Origin: Topomyia yanbarensis
Lineage: Eukaryota; Arthropoda; Insecta; Diptera; Culicidae
NCBI RefSeq assembly: GCF_030247195.1
Contig: NC_080672.1
Coordinates: forward strand, 304,637,115 to 304,701,114
Direction of reading: 5' to 3'
Length of the DNA stretch: 64,000 nt
Shown: piece by piece, positions 22,430-33,958 of the stretch
Numbering within the stretch: the stretch's first letter is position 1
How the letters are laid out: the number at the start of each line of letters is the position of its first letter
Notes under the pieces: model-generated
Seen by the model: the letters and a program-made list of their open reading frames with translations, nothing else
Told to the model about the DNA's origin: nothing
Database searches by the model: none
Position numbers and translations under genes: made by a program

Positions 22430-22778
22430 GAAAATTCCCACGAGTAGCGCGAGAAATATATGTCCGCCACGCCAGAGCTCCGCATTAGCGTGGTAAGGGA
22501 CGCTTACTGTGGGGGTTGCCCAGGTACCCCACAGGCTCCGTTAACGATCGAGCATCTTTTTCACCCCCTCGATCACTCATCCCTCGGCACGGGTCGCTTC
22601 ACGCCTTGGAATTGGGGTTATGCCCTACCTTGCTTTACGTGGTGATCTCGGCCCGGATCATCACAACCATCCTCCTTTACCAGGGCTTTGGACCTGTAGC
22701 TCTGGATCTCAATAGTTCCATGTACGTATGTTATTACAGACATGCTACTATTGGGATCCGTCATTCGCTAGCGGAGTT

Positions 22779-22792
22779 AGGGTCCACTGTCT
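22779..22792. repeat. target-site duplication of R1 copy 3 (right)
   Basis: AGGGTCCACTGTCT is an exact match to 17060-17073. It continues into GCTATCCGCTATC satellite. Confidence 0.9.
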
Positions 22793-23431
22793 GCTATCCG
22801 CTATCGGAGGGGAGCGGAGGGTCCACTGTCTGCTATCCGCTATCCGCTATCGCTATCCGCTATCCACTATCGCTATCCGCTATCGCTATCCGCTATCGCT
22901 ATCGCGATCGCTACCGCTATCCGCTATCGCTATCCGCTGTCGCTATCCGCTATCGCTATCCGCTATCGCTATCCGCTATCCGCTATCGCTATCCGCTATC
23001 CGCTATCCGCTATCCACTATCCGCTATCCGCTATCGCTATCCTCTATCGCTATCGCTATCCGCTATCCGCCATCGCTATCCGCTATCGCTATCTGCGGCC
23101 AATATTTCAAATCCGGAAATGCACGTGCAAAAAAGTGAAATTTCACTTGCGAAAATGCAAGTGCAAAACTCCACCTGCAACATTTCTGGAATGAAGTTGC
23201 ATGTGCAAAATTTAAGGTACCGATGCTATCCGATGTTCGCCATCCGCTATAGAATTCCACGAAATTGCTCGTGCAAAATTCCACGTGCAAAATTAAACGA
23301 AAATGCATGTGCAGAATTCCGCGTGCAAAATTTAAGGTACGAAAATGCACGCGCAAAATTTTACTTGCGAAATACTAGGTAGGGTCCACTGTCTGCTATC
23401 GCTATCCGCTATCGCTATGCGCTATCCGCTA
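22793..23431. repeat. CGCTAT/CCGCTAT satellite with spacers S and S2 between R1 copies 3 and 4
   Basis: Mixed hexamer/heptamer DNA runs from 22793 to 23090 with a second GGGTCCACTGTCTGC at about 22819. Spacer S begins TGCGGCCAATATTTC at 23094, and spacer S2 includes GAATTCCACGAAATTGCTCG near 23253. A third GGGTCCACTGTCTGC lies at about 23382, then a short satellite run ends at copy 4. Long open frames here are satellite artefacts. Confidence 0.9.
23417..23431. repeat. target-site duplication of R1 copy 4 (left)
   Basis: ATGCGCTATCCGCTA is repeated exactly at 29157-29171. The left end of the element (AACTCCGCTAGCG) follows at once. Confidence 0.9.
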
Positions 23432-23780
23432 AACTCCGCTAGCGAATGACGGATCCCAATAGTAGCATGTCTGTAATAACATACGTACATGGAACTATTG
23501 AGAACCAGAGCTACAGGTCCAAAGCCCTGGTAAAGGAAGATGGTTGTGATGATCCGGGCCGAGATCACCACGTAAAGCAAGGTAGGGCATAACCCCAATT
23601 CCAAGGCGTGAAGCGACCCGTGCCGAGGGATGAGTGATCGAGGGGGTGAAAAAGATGCTCGATCGTTAACGGAGCCTGTGGGGTACCTGGGCAACCCCCA
23701 CAGTAAGCGTCCCTTACCACGCTAATGCGGAGCTCTGGCGTGGCGGACATATATTTCTCGCGCTACTCGTGGGACTATAC

Positions 23781-25255
23781 ATGGAGGTAAATAAAAATAA
23801 AAATAAACAGACGGAGGTGCCAAACCCCTTCGCAAGAGGTGGTTTGGCGAGGTCTCCCCCCCCCGTGGGGAGAGTAGTGGTGCGATGAGTGCTGCATCCG
23901 AAAGCACCAGTGACCCCCCAGCAGCGGTAGGCAATATCCCTACCAACGCATCGGAGGGGCCAATAGCTGCGATGCGCAAAGTAGCGAAGCAACTCGATTC
24001 TATAATCGACTTCGCTAGCGCAAAGCAGAACATAGCCAAGGAGTTGAAGTTGAGCCTCTTGGAGCTCCGGAAAGCTGTTCGTGTCGCAAGACAGGAACAG
24101 CAGGCATATGTTGAGAGGGTGGAATGTCGGGAGAGGCCCGACAGAGAAACCCAGACAGTGGCCTCCAATAGGAAGGAAAGAGAGAAGGTCGATAGAGGTT
24201 CACAGACAGTGGCCTTTACCTTCTACGGAGCAGCCACGTCGATCGGAGCGGCGACTGAGTTCCCCTCGAAGGGAAAGGGAAAGGGCAATCGCAAGACGGC
24301 ATCGAATGCGAAGCGCCCTAGGAAGTCGCCAGGCGAGGGTGCCTAAACTGACACCACTCGGCGTGCAACCGTCAAGGTCAAACGCCGCCTGGGTGAGGTA
24401 AGCGAGGGCGAGAGTGACCTCGCTGTGGAGAGCGATGGTACCAGCAATCCGGCACGACCGGGGCAGGGGGGCTCAAACCCCTGGACGCTGGTTACCAAGA
24501 AAAAGCCGGCACCGAAACCGGAGGTACCGCGGCCTGCGAGGAAGGCCAAGGACAGAGGCGAAGCCTTGTGGTTAAAAACCGACAAGGACAAATACGCCGA
24601 TGTCCTTAAATCGATGAAGGCGGCCGAAAGTCTCTCGGCCCTTGGGCAGGATGTGCGTAGCGTAAGACGCACCAACACGGGAGAGATGCTCCTGGTGCTG
24701 AAGCGAGGCGCACAATCAAGTGCAGTATATAAGGCCTTGGCCCAAGAGGTCCTTGGTGAGGGCGCCCAAATCAGGTCGCTAGGTGCGGAAACAACTCTCC
24801 AGTGCAAGCACTTGAACGAGTTCACGACCGCAGAAGACGTCGTCGCAGCCGTCAAAGAGCACTGCGGCGTCACAATCGAGCGGGCCTCTGTGCGATTGAG
24901 GGATGGACCCTCTGGCACCCAAGTAGCCTACCTCAGGCTACTGAATGCGGATGCCAAAAAGGTAACCGAGAAAGGGAAGCTGAAGATCGGCTGGTCGGTA
25001 TGCCCTATTAGTATACCCCAGCCGCCTTCAGTGGACAGGTGCTATCGGTGCCTAGAATCCGGCCATAAAGCTTACGAATGCAAAGGCATAGACAGGAGCA
25101 AGCTATGTCGTCGATGCGGCGAGGAGGGGCATAAAGAGCGGGGGTGCACTAAGGCATATAAGTGCCTTATCTGCACCGCTAAGAAGCAAGCCCATAAACA
25201 TGCTATGGGCGGACCTTCGTGTCCCTTCGGCGAGTTAAATAAGAAGAAGCCGTGA
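23781..25255 (+). pseudogene. R1 ORF1, copy 4, disabled
   Basis: The ATG at 23781 (MEVNKN) is followed by a run of nine C at about 23856-23864 where copies 1 and 3 have seven. The resulting frameshift breaks the frame after about 25 codons. A second lesion is TAA at 24344-24346 (GTGCCTAAACTG against GTGCCAAAACCG). Downstream text, including the CCHC knuckles CYRCLESGHKAYEC and CRRCGEEGHKERGC, is readable to the TGA at 25253-25255. Confidence 0.85.
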
Positions 25256-28228
25256 GAGTAACACAGCTAAATCTTAACCATTGAGCAGCAGCCCAACAGC
25301 TGCTGTGGCAGTCGGTCTCGGAGTCGAGGACAGATGTCGCCCTCTTATCAGACCCGTACAGCATCCCTGCCGACAACGGCAATTGGGTGTCGGACGGGTC
25401 TGGAATGGTGGCAATCTGTACAACGGGAAGGTTCCCGGTTCAAGAGGTAATACACCCCTCCGCCGAGGGTGTGGCGATTGCCAAGATCAATGGTGTGTTC
25501 TATTGCAGCTGCTACGCCCCACCAAGGTGGCCAATAGAACAGTTCTACCAGATGATCGACAGGCTCTCGTCGGACCTCGTGGGCCGGAAACCGGTAGTAA
25601 TAGCGGGAGACTTCAACGCTTGGGCAGTGGAGTGGGGCAGCCGCTGTACAAATAGCAGGGGTCAAGCGCTAATGGAAGCGTTTGCGAAACTCGATACTGT
25701 GCTAGCTAATGATGGCTCCGCTAGTACATTCCGTAGAAACGGAGTGGAGGCGTGGATTGATTTGACCTTTGCCAGCCCGAGTCTGGCTCCAGGCATGGAA
25801 TGGAGGGTAGACGAAGGCTACACCCATAGCGATCATCTAGCAATCCGCTTTAAGATCAACTATGGTGTGCAGCATCCGAGGGCGGGAGATCCCTGTCAGG
25901 TACGCGGGTGGAAGTCCAATCACTTCGACAGCGAAGCTTTCACCGCGGCCCTGGGACTGGAGGCCAACACCGACAGTCTAAGCGGGGATGCGCTGGTAGC
26001 TGTTCTATCACGCGCGTGCGACGCCACTATGCCGAGAAAAACACTGCCAAGAAACGGTAGATGCCCGGTATACTGGTGGAGTGCCGAGATTGCAGCTCTA
26101 CGGTCAGCCTGTCTCAGAGCTAGACGTAGGATGCAAAGAGCTCGCACCGAGGATGCAAGAGAGAACCGCCGTGAAGTGTTTCGAGCTGCGAAATTAGCCC
26201 TTAACAAGGCTATTAAAAGCAGCAAGAGAGCGTGTTTCGACAACCTGTGTGAGAGTGCCAACGCGAATCCGTGGGGTGACGCCTACCGGATTGTGATGGC
26301 CAAGACCAAAGGGGGCTCCTCACCCCCAGAACGGTCTCCGGACCGGTTGGCAACGATTATCGAAGTACTCTTCCCGTCTCGAGCCACAAGCCCCTGGCCA
26401 CCTGCACTACGAGACAGTGCGGGCACGGTCGAAATGGTGGCTCCAGTGACGAATGAAGAACTATTCGCAGTGGCTAAATCCCTAGCAATGAACAAAGCTC
26501 CAGGGCCGGATGGAGTTCCAAACAACGCTCTCAAGGCAGCGATCATAGCGAACCCGAACATGTTCAGGCTAGCTATGCAGAGATGCCTTGACGAGTGCCG
26601 TTTCCCCGATAGATGGAAAAGGCAGAAACTGGTGCTGTTGCCAAAGCCCGGGAAGCCGCCAGGCGACCCATCGGCGTACAGACCAATCTGTCTGATAAAC
26701 ACGACTGGCAAACTGCTTGAGAGGATCATCCTCAACAGGCTCACCCCGTACGCGGAAGGTACGGACGGTCTGTCAAGCAACCAGTTTGGCTTTCGGAAGG
26801 GTAAGTCCACAGTGGACGCTCTCAACTCAGTGATAAATACTGCCGAGATAGCGATCCAACGAAAAAGGCGAGGTATTCGATACTGTGCATTAGTGACACT
26901 CGACGTGAAGAACGCATTCAACTGCGCAAGCTGGGATGCCATCGCGCTCTCGTTACACCGGCTTAGCCTACCGGTGGGTCTGTACCGGATCCTGGAAAGT
27001 TACTTCCAAAACCGCGTACTGATATACGAGACCGATGCCGGTCAGAAAAGGGTTCCGATTACCGCCGGAGTCCCGCAGGGCTCGATCCTAGGCCCGGTGC
27101 TATGGAACCTCATGTATGACGGGGTTCTGAGACTGAAGTTCCCTCCTGGGGTCAAGATCGTCGGCTTTGCTGACGACGTAACCTTGGAGGTCTACGGGGA
27201 GTCAATCCCTGAGGTAGAACTAACCGCAGAACACGCGATTAGCACGGTGGAGGAATGGATGAGCGCGAGAGGCCTGGAGCTCGCTCATCATAAGACGGAG
27301 GTAGTTATCGTCAACAACCGCAAGTCGGCACAACATGCAGTTATCCATGTGGGAGAAGTCGCGATCACTTCACAGCGAAGTCTGAAGTCCCTCGGAGTCA
27401 TCATAGACGACAAGCTGACCTTCGGCAGCCATGTCGACTATACGTGCAAGAGAGCGTCGACTGCTGTTGCGGCACTATCGAGAATGATGTCCAACAGCTC
27501 AAAGGTGTCCGCCAGTAGACGTAGGTTACTGGCAGGCGTTGCCGTATCTATCCTCAGGTACGGCGGCCCGTCATGGTCAAGAGCACTGAGGGTAACCAGT
27601 TACCTACAGAAACTGGAGAGCACCTACCGCGTGATGTGCCTCAGAGTGATATCTGCCTACCGCACGGTATCACACGATGCATCCTGCGTGATAGCGAGCA
27701 TGATGCCAGTCGGGCTGGTCATTCGGGAAGATGAGGAGTGCTTTGAGCTACGTGGAAATAGGGGAGCCCGCGAGCGCACCAGGGTGACCTCGGTCGCCAG
27801 ATGGCAGCGTGAGTGGGACAACTCCTCGAAAGGTAGGTGGACCCACCGGCTGATACCTAGCATATCGAGCTGGGTGGGAAGACCCCATGGGGAAGTTCAC
27901 TTCCACCTGACACAATTCCTGTCAGGCCATGGCTGTTTTCCGTCAGTACCTCCACAGGTTCGGGCACGCGGAGGTCCCAGTCTGCCCGGACTGCCCAGGT
28001 GTAGATGAAACTGCCGAACACATACTGTTCGTATGACATCGGTTCGACGTCGAAAGAAGAGCAATGCTTGACGTCTGTGGCTGGGACACAACCCCTGATA
28101 CCCTTATTCAGCGGATGTGTCAAACGGTGGAGAAGTGGAACGCAGTCTCGGCTGCTACCATCCAGATTGCCAGTAGGCTACAGGTAATCTGGCGAACCGA
28201 GCAACAGACGGCGGGCACGGCTAACTAG
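25252..28228 (+). pseudogene. R1 ORF2, copy 4, disabled
   Basis: The frame starts GTG at 25252, overlapping the ORF1 stop. Codon 11 is TGA (25282-25284) where copy 3 has TGT. From 25387 the frame is open for about 870 residues through the endonuclease, RT and FADD, with F replacing L in NEELF. An extra base near 27934 (GGCTGTTTTCCG) then shifts the frame before the C-terminal CPDC motif, and TGT to TGA occurs near 28035. It shares LIYE and NAFNCASW with copy 1, whereas copies 2 and 3 have LLYE and NAFNSASW. Confidence 0.85.
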
Positions 28229-28469
28229 TGATTGGTTAGCTGGAGCGAAAAAGGCCAAGCGCAAAATAAGAGAGTGAATGGTCTGTTCATGCCGAGGTAG
28301 GTTGGCGCAGCGAATGGCAACCGCGTAAGGGGTAAACCCAGCCACCCCGAAGCAAGACAGAAGAGTGAGTGTATAGGCGTATAAGTGGACTGCCTCATGC
28401 CAAGACGGGAGGGTCGTAGCGTAGTATGTTGGAACTAAGCTATCGATGCCTCATGGCGTGGCAGAGGAG

Positions 28470-28900
28470 TGAAAGGGTGAGCATCCAAGTCAGTCTCACA
28501 TTGCATGTTAAGGGTGAGCATAAAAGTCAGCCTCACAGGTTGGTAGAGGCTAGCACAAAAGTCAGCCTAGCAAGGAATGAAAAAGGTGAGCACAAAAGTC
28601 AGCCTCGCATGGTATGTCGGAAGTGGGGCCTAAGAAAAATGTCCCACATGGGATGCCAGAGGGAGTGACAAAGGTACAATAGAGTGGCACGATTGAGAGT
28701 GAATCAGGTGATAGGGTGAGCACCCAAGTCAGCCTCACATGGATGGGTAGGGCGAGCACAAAAGTAAGCCTAGCAAGGAATGAGTAAGGTGAGCACACAA
28801 GTCAGCCTCGCATGGAACGTAAAAGGTGAGCACAAAAGTCAGCCTCATGTGGGAGTGTTTGAGAGTGAATCAAAGTGTGATTGAGAGAGCACCCAAGTAA
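28470..28900 (+). repeat. R1 3' UTR minisatellite, copy 4 (about 9 units)
   Basis: About nine GTGAGCACAAAAGTCAGCC-type units. One unit has GCTAG...CTAGC ends instead of GTGAG...CTCAC, keeping the inverted complementarity. Confidence 0.8.
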
Positions 28901-29156
28901 GCCTCATACAGGATGTATGATCGCGCGAGTGAGAGTGAATGAGTACATTCAGTACAGCCATCCCCCCAGAAGTAATACCGAGAGGTAGTTCCTGGGAGGA
29001 ATGATGGCGGAGCCCAATGGAGTTTAGTCGGTATTAATGGCTGGTCACCATTCGAGTCCGACACGCCCCCAGTGCACCCAGTGTGGTAGATTGGACCCTA
29101 CCGTTAGCACGTGTACTGGGCTAGGACATAAAGGTCTTCTCCATTGTAAAAAAAAA

Positions 29157-29171
29157 ATGCGCTATCCGCTA
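29157..29171. repeat. target-site duplication of R1 copy 4 (right)
   Basis: ATGCGCTATCCGCTA is an exact match to 23417-23431 and continues into satellite DNA. Confidence 0.9.
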
Positions 29172-29325
29172 TCGGCTATCCGCTACCCGCTATCCGCTAT
29201 CCGCTATCCGGTATCCGCTATCGCTATCGCTATCGCTATCGCTATCGCTATCGCTATCGCTATCCCTATCGCTATCGCTATCGCTATCGTTATCCGCTAT
29301 CCGCTATCCTATATCAGCTATCCGA
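29172..29325. repeat. CGCTAT/CCGCTAT satellite
   Basis: This is a mixed hexamer/heptamer run with single-base variants such as CCCTAT and CGTTAT. It ends CCTATATCAGCTATCCGAG, the fixed left edge of the unrelated block U. Confidence 0.9.
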
Positions 29326-29588
29326 GTTTGAGTAGAGGTTCTAAATCCCTCCGGGGGTTGGAAGTTTTATTCCTGCTGTTGTAGCACCTGCAGATCGTTC
29401 AGCATCACTCCGGGGGTGCAGAATGCTCTGTTTTAATTGTTCTGTGTCGTTGTTTTCCTTACCCCTAACTTTACCACTTCCCCAATCCTTCCCATCAGGA
29501 AAATGATGAAAAAACGATTCTTGGCAAGGCACAAATCTCCGATCAACATGGGGAACGTGCCATTTGAGCCAGACGCTACTGATTCCTG
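29326..29588. repeat. block U, copy 1 (non-satellite insert)
   Basis: About 263 bp unrelated to the satellite, beginning GAGTTTGAGTAGAGGTTC and ending GACGCTACTGATTCCTGATC. It contains CTCCGGGGG twice. Three more copies lie at about 32668, 35429 and 37602, each in the same orientation and with the same edges. No coding frame is shared by all copies. The origin is unknown, perhaps a fragment of a mobile element captured before amplification. Confidence 0.8.
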
Positions 29589-31173
29589 ATCCGCTATCCG
29601 CTATCGCTATCCGCTATCGCTATCCGCTATCGCTATCCGCTATCCGCTATCCGCTATCGCTATCTGCGGCCAAGATTTCAAATCCGGAAATGAACGTGCA
29701 AAAAAGTGAAATTTCACTTGCGAAAATGCAAGTGCAAAACTCCACCACCTATCGCTATCCGCTATCGCTATCGCTATCGCTATCCGCTATCGCTATCCGC
29801 TATCCGCTATCGCTATCCGCTATCGCTATCCGCTATCGCTATCGCTATCGCTATCCGCTATCGCTATCCTCTATCCGATATCCTCTATCCGCTATCCGAT
29901 ATTCGCTATGCGCTATCCGCTATCGCTAACCGTTATCCGCTATCGCCATACGCTATTCGCTATCGCTATCCGATGTTCGCCATCCGCTATAGAATTCCAC
30001 GAAATTGCTCGTGCAAAATTCCACGTGCAAAATTAAACGAAAATGCATGTGCAGAATTCCGCGTGCCAAATTTAAGGTACGAAAATGCACGCGCAAAATT
30101 TTACTTGCGAAATTCTAGGTAGGGTCCACTGTCTGCTATCGCTATCGCTATCGCTATCGCTATCGCTATCGCTATCGCTATCGCTATCGCTATCGCTATC
30201 GCTATCGCTATCGCTATCGCTATCGCTATCGCTATCGCTATCGCTATCGCTATCGCTATCGCTATCGCTATCGCTATCGATATCGCTATCGCTATCGCTA
30301 TCGCTATCGCTATCGCTATCGCTATCCGCTATCCGGTATCGCTATCCGGTATCGCTATCCGGTATCGCTATCGCTATCGCTATCGCTATCGCTATCCGCT
30401 ATCGCTATCCGCTATCGCTATCCGCTATCGCTATCCGCTATCGCTATCCGCTATCGCTATCCGCTATCGCTATCCGCTATCGCTATCCGCTAGCGCTATC
30501 CGCTATCGCTATCCGCTATCGCTATCCGCTATCGCTATCCGCTATCGCAATCCGCTATCCTCTATCGCTATCCGCTATCGCTATCGCTATCCGCTCTCGC
30601 TATCGCTATCCGCTATCCGCTATCCGCTATCGCTATCCGCTATCGCTATCGCTATCGCTATCGCTATCGCTATCGCTATCGCTATCGCTATCGCTATCGC
30701 TATCGCTATCGCTATCGCTATCGCTATCGCTATCGCTATCGCTATCGCTATCGCTATCGCTATCGCTATCGCTATCCGCTATCCGGTATCGCTATCCGGT
30801 ATCGCTATCCGGTATCGCTATCGCTATCGCTATCGCTATCGCTATCCGCTATCGCTATCCGCTATCGCTATCCGCTATCGCTATCCGCTATCGCTATCCG
30901 CTATCGCTATCCGCTATCGCTATCCGCTATCGCTATCCGCTATCGCTATCCGCTATCGCTATCCGCTATCGCTATCCGCTATCGCTATCCGCTATCGCAA
31001 TCCGCTATCCTCTATCGCTATCCGCTATCGCTATCGCTATCCGCTCTCGCTATCGCTATCCGCTATCGCTATGCGCTATCCGCTATCCGCTATCCGCTAT
31101 CGCTATCCGCTATCGCTATCGCTTTCCGCTATCCGCTATCGCTATTCGCTATCCGTTATCCGCTATCGCTATC
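29589..31173. repeat. satellite block with spacers S and S2 and internal 0.45-kb duplication
   Basis: It holds spacer S (short form) from 29665, spacer S2 near 29990-30118, the boundary motif GGGTCCACTGTCTGC at about 30122, and a hexamer array from about 30136 to 30325 with one CGATAT variant. A triplet of CCGGTAT variants at about 30332-30362 recurs at 30782-30812. The following mixed array recurs too, so about 450 bp was duplicated locally. Confidence 0.85.
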
Positions 31174-33958
31174 TGCGGCCAAGATTTCAAATCCGGAAAT
31201 GAACGTGCAAAAAAGTGAAATTTCACTTGCGAAAATGCAAGTGCAAAACTCCACCACCTATCGCTATCCGCTATCGCTATCCGCTATCGCTATCCGCTAT
31301 CGCTATCGCTATCCGCTATCCGCTATCGCTATCCGCTATCCGCTATCCGCTATCGCTATCGCTATCCGCTATCGCTATCCTCTATCCGATATCCTCTATC
31401 CGATATCCTCTATCCGCTATCCGATATTCGCTATGCGCTATCCGCTATCGCCATACGCTATTCGCTATCGCTATCCGATGTTCGCCATCCGCTATAGAAT
31501 TCCACGAAATTGCTCGTGCAAAATTCCACGTGCAAAATTAAACGAAAATGCATGTGCGGAATTCCGCGTGCAAAATTTAAGGTACGAAAATGCACGCGCA
31601 AAATTTTACTTGCGAAATTCTAGGCAGGGTCCACTGTCTGCTTCGCTATCGCTATCGCTATCGCTATCGCTATCGCTATCGCTATCGCTATCGCTATCGC
31701 TATCGCTATCGCTATCGCTATCGCTATCGCTATCGCTATCGCTATCGCTATCGCTATCGCTATCGCTATCGCTATCGCTATCGCTATCGCTATCGCTATC
31801 GCTATCGCTATCGCTATCGCTATCGCTATCGCTATCGCTATCGCTATCGCTATCGCTATCGGCTATCTGCGGCCAAGATTTTAAATCCGGAAATGCACGT
31901 GCAAAAAAGTGAAATTTCACTTGCGAAAATGCAAGTGCAAAACTCCACCTGCAACACTTCTGGAATGAAGTTGCATGTGCAAAATTTAAGGTACGAAAAT
32001 GCACGCGCAAAATTTTACTTGCGAAATACTAGGGTCCACTGTCTGCTATCGCTATCCGCTATCGCTATCCGCTATCCGCTATAGCTATCCGCTATCCGCT
32101 ATCGCTATGCGCTATCCGCTATCGGCTATCCGCTACCCGCTATGCGCTATCCGCTATGCGCTATCCGCTATCCGCTATCGCTATCGCTATCGCTATCGCT
32201 ATCGCTATCGCTATCGCTATCGCTATCGCTATCGCTATCGCTATCGCTATCGCTATCGCTATCGCTATCGCTATCGCTATCGCTATCGCTATCGCTATCG
32301 CTATCCGCTATCCGCTATCGCTATCCGCTATCCTATATCAGCTATCCGCTATCGCTATCCGCTATCGCTATCTGCGGCCAAGATTTCAAATCCGGAAATG
32401 CACGTGCTTCGTGAAATTTCACTTGCGAATATGCAAGTGCAAAACTCCACCTGCCACATTTCTGGAATGAAGTTGCATGTGCAAAATTTAAGGTACGAAA
32501 ATGCACGTGCGAAATCCGCTATCCGCTATCCGCTATCCGCTATCCGCTATCGCTATCGCTATCCGCTTTCGCTATCCGCTATCGCTTTCCGCTATCCGCT
32601 GTCCGCTACCCGCTATCCGCTATCCGCTATTCGCTATCCGCTATCGCTATCCGCTATCCTATATCAGCTATCCGAGTTTGAGTAGAGGTTCTAAATCCCT
32701 CCGGGGGTTGGAAGTTTTATTCCTGCTGTTGTAGCACCTGCAGATCGTTCAGCATCACTCCGGGGGTGCAGAATGCTCTATTTTAATTGTTCTGTGTCGT
32801 TGTTTTCCTTACCCCTACCTTACCACTTCCCCAATCCTTCCCATCAGGAAAATGATGAAAAAACTATTCTTGGCAAGGCACAAATCTCCGATCAACATGG
32901 GGAACGTGCCATTTGAGCCAGACGCTACTGATTCCTGATCCGCTATCCGCTATCCGCTATCCGCTATCCGCTTTCGCTATGCGCTATCGCTATCCGCTAT
33001 CGCTGTCCGCTATCGTTATCCGCTATCGCTATCCGCTATCGTTATCCGCTATCGCAATCCGCTATCGCTATCCGCTATCGCTATCCGCTATCGTTATCCG
33101 CTATCGCTATCCGCTATCGCTATCCGCTATCGCTATCCGCTATCCGCTATCCGCTATCGCTATCCGCTATCGCTATCCGCTATCGCCATCCGCTATCCGC
33201 TATCCGCTATCCGCTGTCCGCTGTCCGCTATCCGCTATTCGCTATTCGCTATTCGCTATCCGCTATCCGCTATTCGCTATCCGCTATCCGCTATCCGCTA
33301 TCCGCTATCGCTATCCGCCATCGCTATCCGCTATCGCTATCCGCTTTCGCTATCCGCTATCGCTATCGCTATCCGCTATCGCTATCGCTATCGCTATCCG
33401 TATCGCTATCCGCTATCGCTATCCGCTATCGCTATCGCAATCCGCTTTCGCTATCCGCTATCGCTATCCCCTATCCGCTATCGCTATCCGCTATTGGCTA
33501 TCCGCTATCACTATCCGCTTTCGCTATCCGCTATCGCTATCGCTTTCCGCTATCCGCTATCCGCTATCCGCTATCGCTATCCGGTATCGCTATCGCTATC
33601 GCTATCGCTATCGCTATCCGCTATCGCTATCCGCTATCGCTATCCGCTATCGCTATCCGCTATCGCTATCCGCTATCGCTATCCGCTATCGCTATCCGCT
33701 ATCGCTATCCGCTATCGCTATCCGCTATCGCTATCCGCTATCGCTATCCGCTATCGCTATCCGCTATCGCTATCCGCTATCGCAATCCGCTATCCTCTAT
33801 CGCTATCCGCTATCGCTATCGCTATCCGCTCTCGCTATCGCTATCCGCTATCGCTATGCGCTATCCGCTATCCGCTATCCGCTATCGCTATCCGCTATCG
33901 CTATCGCTTTCCGCTATCCGCTATCGCTATTCGCTATCCGTTATCCGCTATCGCTATC
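31174..33958. repeat. higher-order repeat type 1, unit 1 (2785 bp)
   Basis: The order is: short spacer S at 31174, mixed array, spacer S2 near 31490-31625, GGGTCCACTGTCTGC, 36 perfect hexamers (31644-31859), spacer S at 31867, mixed array, 22 perfect hexamers (32173-32304), spacer S at 32373, mixed array, block U (about 32668-32938), then a long mixed hexamer/heptamer stretch. The next short spacer S occurs exactly 2785 bp later with the same order. Confidence 0.9.
32668..32938. repeat. block U, copy 2
   Basis: This is near-identical to copy 1 (GAGTTTGAGTAG...TGATTCCTGATC), with small differences such as CTATTTTAATTG for CTGTTTTAATTG. Confidence 0.85.

Larger units (their letters stand above)
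17074..22778 (-). mobile_element. R1-clade non-LTR retrotransposon, copy 3, full length and apparently intact
   Basis: It is about 5.7 kb: 5' UTR (about 22430-22778, starting AACTCCGCTAGCG on the element strand), open ORF1, open ORF2, 3' UTR with about eight minisatellite units, and a 12-nt tail at 17074-17085. It is flanked by a perfect 14-bp target-site duplication. This is the only copy here with both reading frames uninterrupted, so it is the best candidate for a recent or still competent element. Confidence 0.9.
23432..29156 (+). mobile_element. R1-clade non-LTR retrotransposon, copy 4, full length, both ORFs damaged
   Basis: It is about 5.7 kb, starts AACTCCGCTAGCG like copy 3, and ends in about 9 A. 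It is inserted directly into hexamer/heptamer satellite with a perfect 15-bp target-site duplication. The 5' UTR spans 23432-23780. The 3' UTR spans 28229-29147 and has about nine minisatellite units. Confidence 0.9.

Noticed and set aside
29341..29532. 63-codon minus-strand frame in block U
   Set aside because: It is open only in the first of four block U copies; the others break it, so there is no selection for coding.
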